DNA of 64,000 nt, from assembly GCA_934648845.1 (NCBI GenBank), contig CAKUFS010000002.1, positions 59,371 to 123,370 on the forward strand. Direction: 5' to 3'. Source of the stretch: an uncultured Eggerthellaceae bacterium (GTDB taxonomy: Bacteria; Actinomycetota; Coriobacteriia; Coriobacteriales; Eggerthellaceae). This document shows, one piece after another, positions 1-8,748 of the stretch; the stretch's first letter is position 1, and the number at the start of each line of letters is the position of its first letter. The notes beneath the pieces were generated by a model. The model was not told where the DNA came from, searched no databases, and saw only the letters and a list, made by a program, of their open reading frames with translations. Both the position numbers and the translations under genes were made by a program.

Positions 1-1
1 T

Positions 2-526
2 TGCCTGGTGGCGCCCACACTTGCGGAAGCCGTTGCTCTGATTCCCGCGGAAGGTGCCGTGCTTTCCACAACAGGCGCTAAAGAGCTTGCCGTTTACCAG
101 GCACTTCCCCATTTCCAGGAACGTTTAGTGGCGCGCGTGCTTGATGACGAAGCGTCGCTTGAGAAAGCACGCGGCATGGGGTTGCCCGATGAGCATATCC
201 TGGCGGGTCGTGGACCGTTCTCGCAACAGGAAAACGAAGACGTAATTGAGCGTTTCAACATAAAGACCCTAGTCACAAAAGAATCGGGAACCGCCGGCGG
301 TTATCCCGAAAAACTTGCAGCGGCGCGTGCGCATGGCGTGACCGTTGTGGTGGTCGCGCGTCCCGTTGAAGAAGACGGCATGTCAGTCGAAGAAGCATTC
401 GCTGCGCTGACGGACACCGATAACGAATGTGCAACACCGATTGCCGCAAACGAGATACGCGGCACCGCCGTTGCACCACGCAGCCCCGCGGAATTGCCGC
501 ACGCCTTCGCAAACACTGAAATCTGA
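2..526 (+). CDS. cbiJ: Precorrin-6A/cobalt-precorrin-6A reductase, C-terminal part
   Basis: C-terminal part of the CobK/CbiJ reductase, which reduces the precorrin-6A macrocycle with NAD(P)H in corrin-ring synthesis. The reading frame is open to the window edge, so the start lies upstream; the GTG at base 8 is only an internal codon. The family signature is clear: the GRGPFSQQEN stretch, then LVTKESGTAGGYPEKLAAA and a terminal RP motif. A short acidic tail follows. It stops 26 bp before cbiET, whose AAGGAG ribosome site lies in that gap, so the two are probably co-transcribed. Confidence 0.88.
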   Translation, partial: CLVAPTLAEAVALIPAEGAVLSTTGAKELAVYQALPHFQERLVARVLDDEASLEKARGMGLPDEHILAGRGPFSQQENEDVIERFNIKTLVTKESGTAGGYPEKLAAARAHGVTVVVVARPVEEDGMSVEEAFAALTDTDNECATPIAANEIRGTAVAPRSPAELPHAFANTEI

Positions 527-552
527 GCCACATCAGCCCAAGGAGCAAACGA

Positions 553-1860
553 ATGAAGAAAGTCTATTTGGTGGGAATCGGCATGGGAAACCCCGACACG
601 CTCACCTTGGGGGCGCAGCGCGCCGTGGAAGAAAGCCAGCTGGTCATTGGCGCGCGTCGTTTGGTTGACGCCTTCCCCCAGTTCGAAGGCGAGCGCTTGA
701 TCATGATCAAGTCAAGTGACATCGCGCAGGCAATCCACGAAAGCGCGGCAAGCACCATAAGCGTGCTACTTTCAGGCGACCAAGGTTTCTACAGCGGCGC
801 GGCGGGCTTATACGACCTGCTTGCTGACTGCGATGTTGAAGCGCTACCGGGCATTTCTTCTCCTGTTTACTTCTGCGCGAAACTGAAAAAGCCCTGGCAG
901 AACGCTCATTTAGTATCTGCTCACGGACGCAGCTGCAATGTGGTGGGTGCGGTGCAAAGCCACGCCGTTACGTTTGCGCTTACGGGCGGCAACGCGAAAG
1001 TGCACGAGATTTGCCAGGAGCTCTGCGAGCGCGGGCTGGGGCACGTGCGCGTTTATGCGGGCGAGCGTTTGAGCTATCCCGATGAGCGCATTATCAGCGG
1101 CACCGCCAGCGAACTGGCACAGCAGGAATTCCTGGATTTGGCAGTCATGCTCGTGGAAAACGACGCTCCCCTGCGCCGTCGCTACAACGCGCCCAGCTTC
1201 GCCGACAGCGATTTCCAGCGCGGCGACGCCCCCATGACAAAAGAAGAAGTGCGCGAGCTTTCCGTGTGCAAGCTGCACCTGGAGCCGCAACACATCGTGT
1301 GGGATGTGGGTGCCGGCACGGGCTCCGTCTCGCTTGAAATAGCGTTTGCCGTAACAGAAGGCCAGGTCATCGCCATAGAGCGCAACGAGCCCGCGTTGGA
1401 ACTTATGGCGCAGAACAAGGAACGCATGGGTGCATGCAACTTGCGCATTGTGGCTGGCAAGGCCCCCGAAGCGCTGGAGCCGCTGCCTGCCCCCGATCGC
1501 GTGTTCATTGGTGGATCGGGCGGAAACTTAACGCGCATCATGCAAGTGGCGCTTGAGAAGAACCCGCAAGCACGCTTCGTGGTAACCGCCATCACGCTGG
1601 AGACCATCGGTGCGGCGCTGCAAAGTTTCAAGGAGCTCGAACTCACGAATGTTGAAATCGTGCAAGCAAATATCTCGCGCGACCGCAAAGCGGGCCCGTA
1701 TCACCTGATGACAGCCGAAAATCCCGTGTATATCATGAGTGCGGAAGGCGCTGCTGGCGGCGCCGATGCCGCTGGTGCTGCGGCAGATGTTGTCGACGCA
1801 AACGCAGGCACCGCCGCGTCCACCGCCGCCGCAAGCGAAGGAGCGAGCGACGCATGTTAG
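553..1860 (+). CDS. cobL: Precorrin-6Y C5,15-methyltransferase (decarboxylating), CbiE-CbiT fusion
   Basis: Bifunctional corrin-ring enzyme of 435 residues. Residues 1 to about 210 are the CbiE tetrapyrrole methylase half (GIGMGNPDTLT near the N-terminus, LLSGDQGFYSG in the middle); it methylates C5. Residues about 225-400 are CbiT, the C15 methyltransferase/decarboxylase, with the SAM-binding WDVGAGTGSVS motif. The last ~35 residues are a low-complexity Ala/Gly/Asp tail not expected for the family, like the insertions in other genes here. AAGGAG lies upstream of the ATG. The stop overlaps the cbiA start (ATGTTAG), implying translational coupling. Confidence 0.95.
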   Translation: MKKVYLVGIGMGNPDTLTLGAQRAVEESQLVIGARRLVDAFPQFEGERLIMIKSSDIAQAIHESAASTISVLLSGDQGFYSGAAGLYDLLADCDVEALPGISSPVYFCAKLKKPWQNAHLVSAHGRSCNVVGAVQSHAVTFALTGGNAKVHEICQELCERGLGHVRVYAGERLSYPDERIISGTASELAQQEFLDLAVMLVENDAPLRRRYNAPSFADSDFQRGDAPMTKEEVRELSVCKLHLEPQHIVWDVGAGTGSVSLEIAFAVTEGQVIAIERNEPALELMAQNKERMGACNLRIVAGKAPEALEPLPAPDRVFIGGSGGNLTRIMQVALEKNPQARFVVTAITLETIGAALQSFKELELTNVEIVQANISRDRKAGPYHLMTAENPVYIMSAEGAAGGADAAGAAADVVDANAGTAASTAAASEGASDAC

Positions 1861-3455
1861 CACAGCTTCCGCGCGTTTTATTCGCTGCCGCATCCAGCGG
1901 CTCGGGAAAAACAACCGTGACGAGCGGCATTTTGCGCTGCCTTGACAGGCGCGGCGCAAACGTACATGCGTATAAGTGCGGCCCCGACTACATTGACCCC
2001 ATGTTCCACCGTTCAGTGTTGAACACGCCCTGCCGCAACCTGGATTTGTACTTCTCCACGGAAGACCAGGTGCGCACGCTGCTGGCCGAAAGCGCACTTG
2101 CGGGTGCCTGCGCTGGCGCTCATGCAGAAGGCACAGGCGAAAGCGCTGGTAGAAGCGCCGTTTGCACAGAAGTTGCCAACCTAGAAGCCACCGCTTCACA
2201 AGACGCGGCGGCCGTACACGAAGAGACCGCTTCGCACAACGCGGCGGCTGCGCAGTGCATTGCCGTTCTAGAAGGCGTCATGGGCTACTACGATGGCCTG
2301 GGAGGCACCACGGTAACGGCAAGCGCTTACCACGTTGCACAAACCACCAGCACACCGGTAATTCTTATTGCCGATGGACGCGGCGCGTCGCTTACCCTGG
2401 TTGCATCGCTGAAAGGCATCATCGAATACCGCCAGCCCAATAGCGTGGCGGGCGTCATCATCAACCGCTGCACGAAGAGCTTGGCCGCGCTGCTTACCCC
2501 TACCATTGAGCAAGAATGCGGCATTCCTGTTTTGGGATACGTGCCGAACAAGCCCGAGTTCGCACTGGAGAGCCGTCACTTGGGCCTGGTTACCGCAAAC
2601 GAAGTGGATGACCTGCAAAAACGCATTGATGCTGTGGCGGACACGCTGGAAGAAACCATCGACATCAATGCGCTGCTTACCATAGCGCAGCAGGCACCGG
2701 CGCTGGAATATGAGCCTTCGCACGTGACGGCCGCAACTGCAGATAAACCGATTATCGCCGTGGCGCAAGACGAGGCCTTCTGCTTCTATTACGAAGAAAG
2801 CCTGGAACTGCTGCGTAAACTTGGCGCTGACCTGGCGTTTTTCTCGCCGTTGGCGGGAGATACCCTGCCCAAGGGCGCATGCAGCGTTTACCTGGGCGGC
2901 GGCTACCCCGAGCTGCATGCCGCTGCCTTGGCGGAAAATAAAGCACTGGCACGCCAGCTACGCGAACGTCACACGGCGGGCATGCCGCTGTTTGCGGAAT
3001 GCGGCGGCTTCATGTACTTGCAAGAAAACCTGACCGATATCGAGGGGCACACCTGGCCCATGGCAGGCGTTATCCCTGGTGAAGTGCATTATACGGGCAA
3101 GCTTTCCCGCTTTGGCTACATTGAACTCACCGCCTCTGAACGCGGCATGGGGCTTGATGCGGGCGACACGTTGCGCGCGCATGAGTTCCATTACTTTGAC
3201 AGTTCGCATAACGGTCAAGCGTGCCATGCCGTGAAATACACGGGCAAGCAATGGGATTGCTGCGTGCTAGAAGACCGTCTTTTTGCGGGATTCCCCCACT
3301 TCTATCTGCCAAATTGTCAAAAACTCGCACGCGGTTTCGTGGAAGCGGCGACCGCTTACCAACACGAAACGGACGGCACGGAAGAAGCGCCGTGCTCCGA
3401 GCAAAGTGCGACAAATGCGCCATCGAGCAACACGGAAGCGCAGGGCATCTCATGA
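1854..3455 (+). CDS. cbiA: Cobyrinate a,c-diamide synthase
   Basis: ATP-dependent glutamine amidotransferase that amidates the a and c side chains of (cobalt-)cobyrinate. 533 residues, longer than usual. The N-terminal dethiobiotin-synthetase-like domain carries the P-loop SSGSGKTT (about residues 13-20) and YKCGPDYIDPMFH. The C-terminal class I GATase domain has the nucleophile in FAECGGFMYL and ends near GFPHFYLPNC. Residues about 80-140 are an Ala/Glu/His-rich insertion that includes a 36-bp tandem duplication (units starting 2190 and 2226); the C-terminal tail is also low complexity. It overlaps cbiET at its start and cbiB at its stop (ATGA). Confidence 0.95.
   Translation: MLAQLPRVLFAAASSGSGKTTVTSGILRCLDRRGANVHAYKCGPDYIDPMFHRSVLNTPCRNLDLYFSTEDQVRTLLAESALAGACAGAHAEGTGESAGRSAVCTEVANLEATASQDAAAVHEETASHNAAAAQCIAVLEGVMGYYDGLGGTTVTASAYHVAQTTSTPVILIADGRGASLTLVASLKGIIEYRQPNSVAGVIINRCTKSLAALLTPTIEQECGIPVLGYVPNKPEFALESRHLGLVTANEVDDLQKRIDAVADTLEETIDINALLTIAQQAPALEYEPSHVTAATADKPIIAVAQDEAFCFYYEESLELLRKLGADLAFFSPLAGDTLPKGACSVYLGGGYPELHAAALAENKALARQLRERHTAGMPLFAECGGFMYLQENLTDIEGHTWPMAGVIPGEVHYTGKLSRFGYIELTASERGMGLDAGDTLRAHEFHYFDSSHNGQACHAVKYTGKQWDCCVLEDRLFAGFPHFYLPNCQKLARGFVEAATAYQHETDGTEEAPCSEQSATNAPSSNTEAQGIS
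2190..2258 (+). repeat. 36-bp tandem duplication inside cbiA
   Basis: Two adjacent imperfect 36-bp units start at 2190 and 2226; each begins ACCGCTTC and contains GCGGCGG. They encode two 12-residue Ala-rich units in the low-complexity insertion of CbiA. Being a multiple of three, the duplication keeps the frame. Confidence 0.75.
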
Positions 3456-4432
3456 GTGTTGCTTTCTGCGTAAGCGTAGCGCTTGTTGTAGGCTACGTTG
3501 CCGACCTGCTGTTTGGCGAGCATTTCGCCGCTATCTGCCCCGCTATCCTGCTAGGCAAGCTCATTGCGAAGCTTGAGCCGCCGTTGCGTGCGCGCGCCGA
3601 AAACGACCCTGCGAAGCTGCGCCGCGCAGGGCGCATCCTGGTAGCTGCCGTGTGCGCTACTGCGTTTGCGCCCACGCTGGCAATTTCGGTGGTGACATGG
3701 ATCATTCACCCGGCAGTTTTCCTGGTACTGCAAGCATTTTGGTTCTACCAGATTATGGCCACGCGCTGCCTGGCCGATGCCAGCCTGCCCGTCTACCAGG
3801 CACTTCAGGAAGACGACCTGGAAAAAGCGCGTCGCGAAGTAGGCATGATCGTGGGACGCGACACCACCGAGCTCACGGCCGAAGGTTGCACGAAAGCTGC
3901 CGTGGAAACCGTTGCGGAAAACACGAGCGACGGCTCCATTGCCCCGCTGATTTATTTCGCGTTGGGCGCAGCACCGCTGGCGATGCTTTACAAAGCCATC
4001 AACACCATGGACAGCATGCTTGGATACAAAAACGAGAAATACCTTGATTTCGGGCGCGCCGCAGCGTTGCTTGATGACGTGGCGAATTTCATTCCCGCGC
4101 GCATCACCGGCTTGCTGCTGTGCGCTGCAGCCATCTTCGTGCCTGGCTGCAGCCCCGCACGCGCCGCTCGCATCTGGGCACGCGATCGCAAGAAAAGCAC
4201 GTCCCCGAATTCGGGTCAGTGCGAAAGCGCGGTTGCGGGTGCGCTGGGTGTGGCACTGCTGGGCGACGCGGTGTACTTCGGCAAGGTCGTCCACAAGGAG
4301 AGCGTGGGCGATGCAACCCGTGCCATTGTGCCAGCCGATATTGCGACCAGCCATAAGCTGATGTTCGCAGCGGCAAGCATTGCGTGCGCATTAGCGCTGG
4401 TCATTCGCTTGCTTGTTTCTGGAATTGCCTAG
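3452..4432 (+). CDS. cbiB: Adenosylcobinamide-phosphate synthase (membrane)
   Basis: Integral membrane enzyme that condenses adenosylcobyrate with (R)-1-amino-2-propanol phosphate, the last step before nucleotide-loop assembly. 326 residues from the ATG that overlaps the cbiA stop (ATGA). A longer open frame upstream of this ATG only reads antiparallel to cbiA signal and is not used. Family landmarks: GYVADLLFGE at the N-terminus, AVETVAENTSDGSIAPLIY and YKAINTMDSMLGYKNEKY in the middle, and several hydrophobic segments. Substrate supply fits with cobD next door, which makes aminopropanol phosphate. Confidence 0.95.
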   Translation: MSVAFCVSVALVVGYVADLLFGEHFAAICPAILLGKLIAKLEPPLRARAENDPAKLRRAGRILVAAVCATAFAPTLAISVVTWIIHPAVFLVLQAFWFYQIMATRCLADASLPVYQALQEDDLEKARREVGMIVGRDTTELTAEGCTKAAVETVAENTSDGSIAPLIYFALGAAPLAMLYKAINTMDSMLGYKNEKYLDFGRAAALLDDVANFIPARITGLLLCAAAIFVPGCSPARAARIWARDRKKSTSPNSGQCESAVAGALGVALLGDAVYFGKVVHKESVGDATRAIVPADIATSHKLMFAAASIACALALVIRLLVSGIA

Positions 4433-4496
4433 TGCCAAGCTCGCAGGGATTGAGCAGAAGCGCTTGAGAGCGTATTTGAAGGAAGGGGTTTTCCAC

Positions 4497-5576
4497 ATGC
4501 TTGAACACGGAGGCGACATCAAGGGCTTCCAGGAGGAATACGGCACGCGTCCGCTTGATTTTTCGGCGAACATCGCGCCGCTGGGCGTACCCACCGAGGT
4601 GCGCGAAGCGGTGTGCGCCGCGCTGGATGACGTTGCCAACTACCCCGACCCGCTTTGTCGCGACCTGGTACGCGCACTGGCTGCACACGATACCGTGGAC
4701 GAGCACTGCATTCTCTGCGGAAACGGCAGCTCGGACTTGCTCTTTCGCCTGGTAGCGGCGGTAAAACCGCGCCGCGCGCTGGTTTGTGCGCCTACGTTTG
4801 CGGAATACGAGCAAGCGCTGGCAACCACGAACGCAACACTGGATTTCTATCTGCTTTCCGAGCAGTACGACTTCGCCGTGCGTGACGACTTCGCCGACTT
4901 CATCACTCCCGAAACCGACTTGGCGGTGATTTGCCAGCCGAACAATCCTTCGGGTGCAACCGTTTCGCATGAGCTGATGGAGCGCATCTTGGAAAAATGC
5001 GCGCAGTGCAACGCAACACTTCTGGTGGATGAGTGCTTCGTGGGCTTTCTAGATGACCCGAATGCTATTAGCGTGGTTCCGTGGCTTGAACGCTACCCGA
5101 ACTTAGTGGTGCTGAAAGCATTCACGAAGCTCTACGGCATACCGGGCATTCGCCTGGGCTACGCGCTGACCAGCAACAGCACGCTCATCGAAGCAATGCG
5201 TGCAGCAGGCCAGCCTTGGAGTGTGTCGAACTTGGCTCAGGCGGCGGGCATTGCGGCGCTGGGCTGCACCAAATACGTAGAGCAGGTGCGCACCATCACA
5301 CGCGAAGAGCGCGCATTCCTGAAAGCGGCGCTGAAAGAGCGCAACATTGCCAGCTGGGGCACCGCGAACTTCCTGCTGTTCCATGTGGCGGAACAGCCCG
5401 GCGCACCCACGTTCGTGCAGCAAATGCGCGAGCAAGGCGTGTTGGTGCGTGATTGCGCGAACTACCACAACCTGGACCAAGGGTGGTATCGCATTGCCGT
5501 GCGCTCGCATGAGGAAAACGTACAGTTGCTACAAGCAATCGATGCCGTGCTTGAACAGCGGAAACACGGGTGCTAG
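4497..5576 (+). CDS. cobD: L-threonine-O-3-phosphate decarboxylase
   Basis: PLP enzyme (fold type I, histidinol-phosphate-aminotransferase family) that makes (R)-1-amino-2-propanol phosphate for the CbiB reaction. 359 residues from the ATG at 4497, which has a GGAAGGGG ribosome site close upstream and gives the usual HGGDI N-terminus; the longer open frame from 4413 overlaps cbiB and is less likely. LDFSANIAPLG and QPNNPSG are typical. The PLP lysine should be the one in AFTKLYGIPGIRLGY (about residue 211). An ordinary HisC function is possible but less likely given the operon. Confidence 0.92.
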   Translation: MLEHGGDIKGFQEEYGTRPLDFSANIAPLGVPTEVREAVCAALDDVANYPDPLCRDLVRALAAHDTVDEHCILCGNGSSDLLFRLVAAVKPRRALVCAPTFAEYEQALATTNATLDFYLLSEQYDFAVRDDFADFITPETDLAVICQPNNPSGATVSHELMERILEKCAQCNATLLVDECFVGFLDDPNAISVVPWLERYPNLVVLKAFTKLYGIPGIRLGYALTSNSTLIEAMRAAGQPWSVSNLAQAAGIAALGCTKYVEQVRTITREERAFLKAALKERNIASWGTANFLLFHVAEQPGAPTFVQQMREQGVLVRDCANYHNLDQGWYRIAVRSHEENVQLLQAIDAVLEQRKHGC

Positions 5577-5738
5577 CAGGGCGGCAAGCGGGCAGTGCCT
5601 TCGCAAACAGCAGTGGGTGCGCGATGACACCTGCGCGCTCAACAGAGAAGCCGCCGTAACGGCTTCTCCAAACTGGAAGCCTAAAACGCGAAACAGCGTT
5701 ACCATAAAGGGAAGCGCACGAAAGGGAAAGGAAATCGC
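5577..5738 (+). other. Spacer between cobD and cbiP with two hairpins
   Basis: The only sizeable gap in the cobalamin operon. It holds a perfect 8-bp hairpin (GAGAAGCC / GGCTTCTC, 5645-5668) and a 5-bp one (AACGC / GCGTT, 5685-5700). Neither has a T tract, so neither looks like a terminator; they may be mRNA processing or stability hairpins. Confidence 0.4.
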
Positions 5739-7259
5739 ATGACGGCAAAAGCCATTATGGTGCTGGGCACCACTTCCGACGCCGGCAAAAGCTTTGTCGC
5801 TGCGGCGCTGTGCCGCATTTTTGCGCAAGACGGCTATAAAGTCGCACCCTTCAAAAGCCAAAACATGGCTCTGAACAGCTACATTACCGCCGAAGGGTTG
5901 GAGATGGGCCGCGCGCAAGTCATGCAGGCCGAAGCAGCGGGCATTGAGCCTTCGGTGCTCATGAACCCCGTGCTGCTTAAACCCACGGGCGATACCGGCA
6001 GCCAGGTTATCGTACTGGGCGAAGTGCGCGGCGACATGCCCGCGCGCGATTACTACGCGTTCAAGGACCAGCTGCGCCCTACCATCAAGCAAGCGTACGA
6101 CACGCTGGCGGAGCAAAACGACATCATCGTGCTGGAAGGCGCCGGCAGCCCCGCCGAGATCAACCTGAAACAAAACGATTTCGTGAACTGCGGCATGGCT
6201 GCCATGGCGAAGGCTCCCATTATCTTGGTGGGCGACATCGACCGCGGCGGCGTGTTTGCCAGCCTGTACGGCACCATCAAGCTGCTGGAGCCCGAAGAGC
6301 AGGCCATGGTGAAAGGCACCGTGATCAACCGCTTCCGCGGCGATGTATCGCTGCTGGAAAACGGCTTGGACATGCTGGAAAACCTGACCGACACCCCCGT
6401 GGTGGGCGTTATTCCCTACATGCACGTGGACATCGACGACGAAGACTCGCTTTCGGGCCGCTTGAGCGCCACCGCGCCCACCGCCGGAATGGTTGACGTT
6501 GCCGTTATTGGGCTTCCGCACATCTCGAACTTCACCGACTTCAATCCGCTGGGACGCTTCCCCGGCGTTGCTGTGCGCTACGTTTACAAGCCCGAGCAGC
6601 TTGGTGCGCCGGACTTTTTGGTGGTGCCCGGATCGAAGAACACCATGGGCGACTTGGCTTGGGTGCGCAAAGTCGGGCTGGACCAGGCACTTCGCGCATA
6701 TGCCGCAACGGGACGTCCCGTGTTGGGCGTATGTGGCGGCTACCAGATTCTGGGACGCTCCATTGCCGACCCCGACAACACGGAAGGCGGCGGCACGGCA
6801 GAAGGCTTGGGACTGCTTCCCGTGCATACCGTATTCCAAGGTGCGAAGACGCGCACACGCGTGAAAGCTACCACCGGCACGTTCGGCAGCGTTTTAGCAC
6901 CGCTATCAGGCACAACGCTTGATGGCTACGAGATTCACATGGGTGTTTCCACCATCGAAGAAGGCAGCGGCGCCGTACCCTTCGCCACGCTTGAATACGA
7001 AGACGGCCGCCCCAGCGCGCAAGACGGCTGCGTATGCGGCAACGTTATGGGCACATACTGCCACGGCCTCATGGAAGAAGGCAGCTTCCCGTTTGAGCTG
7101 GCGCGCATGCTGTGCGAAGCACGTGGACTTTCCACCGAAGGATTCCCCACCGAGAGCTTCCGCGCTTATAAGAATCGCCAATACGACCAGCTGGCGCAAA
7201 CCGTGCGCGAATCGCTGGATATGGACGCTATTTACCGCATTGTTAAGGAGGGGCTATGA
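5739..7259 (+). CDS. cbiP: Cobyric acid synthase
   Basis: Glutamine-dependent amidotransferase that amidates the b, d, e and g side chains of adenosylcobyrinate a,c-diamide. 506 residues, normal length. The N-terminal domain has the P-loop-like LGTTSDAGKSF and SQNMALNSYI; the C-terminal GATase domain has GVCGGYQILG (nucleophile Cys) and a catalytic-type His in MGTYCHGLMEE. Ribosome site AAGGAAA. Its stop overlaps the cbiC start (ATGA). Confidence 0.96.
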   Translation: MTAKAIMVLGTTSDAGKSFVAAALCRIFAQDGYKVAPFKSQNMALNSYITAEGLEMGRAQVMQAEAAGIEPSVLMNPVLLKPTGDTGSQVIVLGEVRGDMPARDYYAFKDQLRPTIKQAYDTLAEQNDIIVLEGAGSPAEINLKQNDFVNCGMAAMAKAPIILVGDIDRGGVFASLYGTIKLLEPEEQAMVKGTVINRFRGDVSLLENGLDMLENLTDTPVVGVIPYMHVDIDDEDSLSGRLSATAPTAGMVDVAVIGLPHISNFTDFNPLGRFPGVAVRYVYKPEQLGAPDFLVVPGSKNTMGDLAWVRKVGLDQALRAYAATGRPVLGVCGGYQILGRSIADPDNTEGGGTAEGLGLLPVHTVFQGAKTRTRVKATTGTFGSVLAPLSGTTLDGYEIHMGVSTIEEGSGAVPFATLEYEDGRPSAQDGCVCGNVMGTYCHGLMEEGSFPFELARMLCEARGLSTEGFPTESFRAYKNRQYDQLAQTVRESLDMDAIYRIVKEGL

Positions 7260-7915
7260 GCAACCCATTAGACGAGATTCAGTTTGTGAAGCCGGCCGAT
7301 ATCGAGACGCGCAGCTTTGAGATTATTACCTCTGAGCTGGGAGATCGCGTTCTTGATCCAGAAAACGAGCTGGTTATCAAACGCTGCATCCACACGTCAG
7401 CCGACTTCGATTACGCCGACAACCTGTGCTTTTCCGAGCATGCCGTGCTGCGCACCGTTGAGGCGCTGAAGTCGGGTGTGAGCATTGTAACGGACACGAA
7501 CATGGCGAAAGCCGGCATCAATAAGCGCGTGCTGGGGCGTTTCGGCGGCGAAGTGCTGAACTTCATGACCGACCCCGATGTTGCCGCCGAGGCGAAAGAG
7601 CGCGGCATCACGCGCTCCGCCGTGTGCATGGAGCGCGGCGCGGCGCTGGGAAAACCCCTGATCTACGCCGTGGGCAATGCGCCAACCGCCCTTATCCGCC
7701 TGTACGAGATGCTCGAAGAAGGCTCCATGGTCACGCCGGCGCTCATCGTAGGCGTGCCCGTTGGCTTCGTGAACGTGGTGGAGTCCAAAGAGCTCATTTT
7801 GAGTCGCACCGACGTACCCTACATTGTGGCGCGCGGACGCAAAGGCGGCTCCAACATTGCCGCGTGCATCTGCAACGCGTTGCTCTACCTTGCTTCCAAT
7901 AACGAGCGCTCGTAA
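7256..7915 (+). CDS. cbiC: Precorrin-8X methylmutase (cobalt-precorrin-8 methylmutase)
   Basis: Moves the methyl group from C11 to C12 to give hydrogenobyrinate/cobyrinate. 219 residues, typical. N-terminal IETRSFEIITSEL and RCIHTSADFDYADNL (with the catalytic-type His) are diagnostic; GVPVGFVNVVESKE and the arginine/glycine-rich ARGRKGGSNIAA near the end also match. Last gene of the operon: the hairpin element A begins 6 bp after the stop, followed by a bidirectional terminator. Confidence 0.96.
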   Translation: MSNPLDEIQFVKPADIETRSFEIITSELGDRVLDPENELVIKRCIHTSADFDYADNLCFSEHAVLRTVEALKSGVSIVTDTNMAKAGINKRVLGRFGGEVLNFMTDPDVAAEAKERGITRSAVCMERGAALGKPLIYAVGNAPTALIRLYEMLEEGSMVTPALIVGVPVGFVNVVESKELILSRTDVPYIVARGRKGGSNIAACICNALLYLASNNERS

Positions 7916-7921
7916 CGCCGT

Positions 7922-7954
7922 TTGTTGACAAATTACCCCACCTTTTGTCAACAA
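7922..7954 (+). repeat. Element A, copy 1 (3' end of cbiC)
   Basis: 33 bp: arm TTGTTGACAAA, loop TTACCCCACCT, arm TTTGTCAACAA (11-bp perfect stem). It starts 6 bp after the cbiC stop, in the sense orientation used by the whole family. Confidence 0.9.
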
Positions 7955-8014
7955 TTCGCTGCGATTCGACGCACTGGCTGGCAAGGGCTTATCGCAAAGA
8001 AACAAAAGCACAAG

Positions 8015-8048
8015 AAAAATCCGAGGGCAAACAGCACCTCGGATTTTT
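8015..8048. terminator. Bidirectional Rho-independent terminator between cbiC and the TetR gene
   Basis: 12-bp stem (AAAAATCCGAGG / CCTCGGATTTTT) with a 10-nt loop. T runs on both strands let it serve the two convergent genes. Confidence 0.85.
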
Positions 8049-8081
8049 TTGTTGACAAAAGGTGGGGTAATTTGTCAACAA
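8049..8081 (-). repeat. Element A, copy 2 (3' end of TetR gene)
   Basis: Exact 33-bp copy on the minus strand, 12 nt past the stop of the TetR gene and directly abutting the terminator stem. With copy 1 it forms an inverted pair between convergent genes. Confidence 0.9.
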
Positions 8082-8093
8082 TATACACTCAGC

Positions 8094-8648
8094 CTACCTG
8101 TCTCGCAATGCCGCAATTCCACCACGAATGAACGTATCCAACGACCCTCGCATACGCGTCCAGTCGGCACTAGCAGGAGTTTCTATCGCAGCCATATAAC
8201 AGCCGCTCATTTGAAAACGGAAGATCATCTGAGCAACATCCTCAGGCAAGCCGTCTTTCACCAAGTCGGCATAGATGTCGCCCTCCATGATGCCTTCAGG
8301 AAACCTCAGATACACCTGGAGAAAATGAGGGTCACGCACCAACGCATGATAACGCCGGCTTTCGCGCAACATCACACAGAAAGGCTGTCGACTACTCCGC
8401 TCTTGGCACCCATCACATCGAAGCTGGATACGCAATTCCTGGGAGTGCTGGTTCATCTCCTTAACCAGCCGCACAAATACGTCATCGGCATTGTCAAAGT
8501 GCGCATAAAACGTTGACCTGCTCACATTCGCCTCGCGCGCCAGCTCCGAAACACTCACCGTCTCGAAAGGCTTCTTCTCCAGCAAACGCAAAAGAGCATT
8601 AGCTATTTGCTGCTCGGTTCGTTTATTTCTTGAGTCGGGTCGTGTCAT
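8094..8648 (-). CDS. TetR/AcrR-family transcriptional regulator
   Basis: 184-residue one-component repressor. The N-terminal helix-turn-helix is typical: residues about 10-55, with SVSELAREANVSRSTFYAHF containing the recognition helix. The C-terminal ligand-binding half carries several Cys/Met residues and no specific signature. It is divergent from the AEC carrier gene, and a 25-bp palindrome lies 13 bp upstream of its start, so it most likely represses itself and the carrier. The ligand cannot be told from sequence. Confidence 0.9.
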   Translation of the reverse strand: MTRPDSRNKRTEQQIANALLRLLEKKPFETVSVSELAREANVSRSTFYAHFDNADDVFVRLVKEMNQHSQELRIQLRCDGCQERSSRQPFCVMLRESRRYHALVRDPHFLQVYLRFPEGIMEGDIYADLVKDGLPEDVAQMIFRFQMSGCYMAAIETPASADWTRMRGSLDTFIRGGIAALRDR

Positions 8649-8660
8649 AGTTCTTCCTTA

Positions 8661-8685
8661 AATTTCGTACACTATGTACGAAATT
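8661..8685. promoter_or_regulatory. Palindromic operator between tetR and the AEC gene
   Basis: Perfect inverted repeat: arms AATTTCGTAC and GTACGAAATT with a 5-bp spacer (ACTAT). It lies in the 100-bp divergent promoter region, the usual place for a TetR dimer site. Confidence 0.75.
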
Positions 8686-8748
8686 GTACAGCAAAACAAA
8701 AGTCAATCTTTTACACTTTTTCAAAAACCAACAACACAAGGAGAAGCC

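Noticed and set aside
5529..6839. 436-codon minus-strand open frame opposite cbiP
   Set aside because: Antisense shadow of cbiP; His/Arg/Val-rich composition without domains.
1..7915. Cobalamin riboswitch for the cobalamin operon
   Set aside because: The operon's promoter lies upstream of the window; no B12-box-like structure was seen in the internal gaps.
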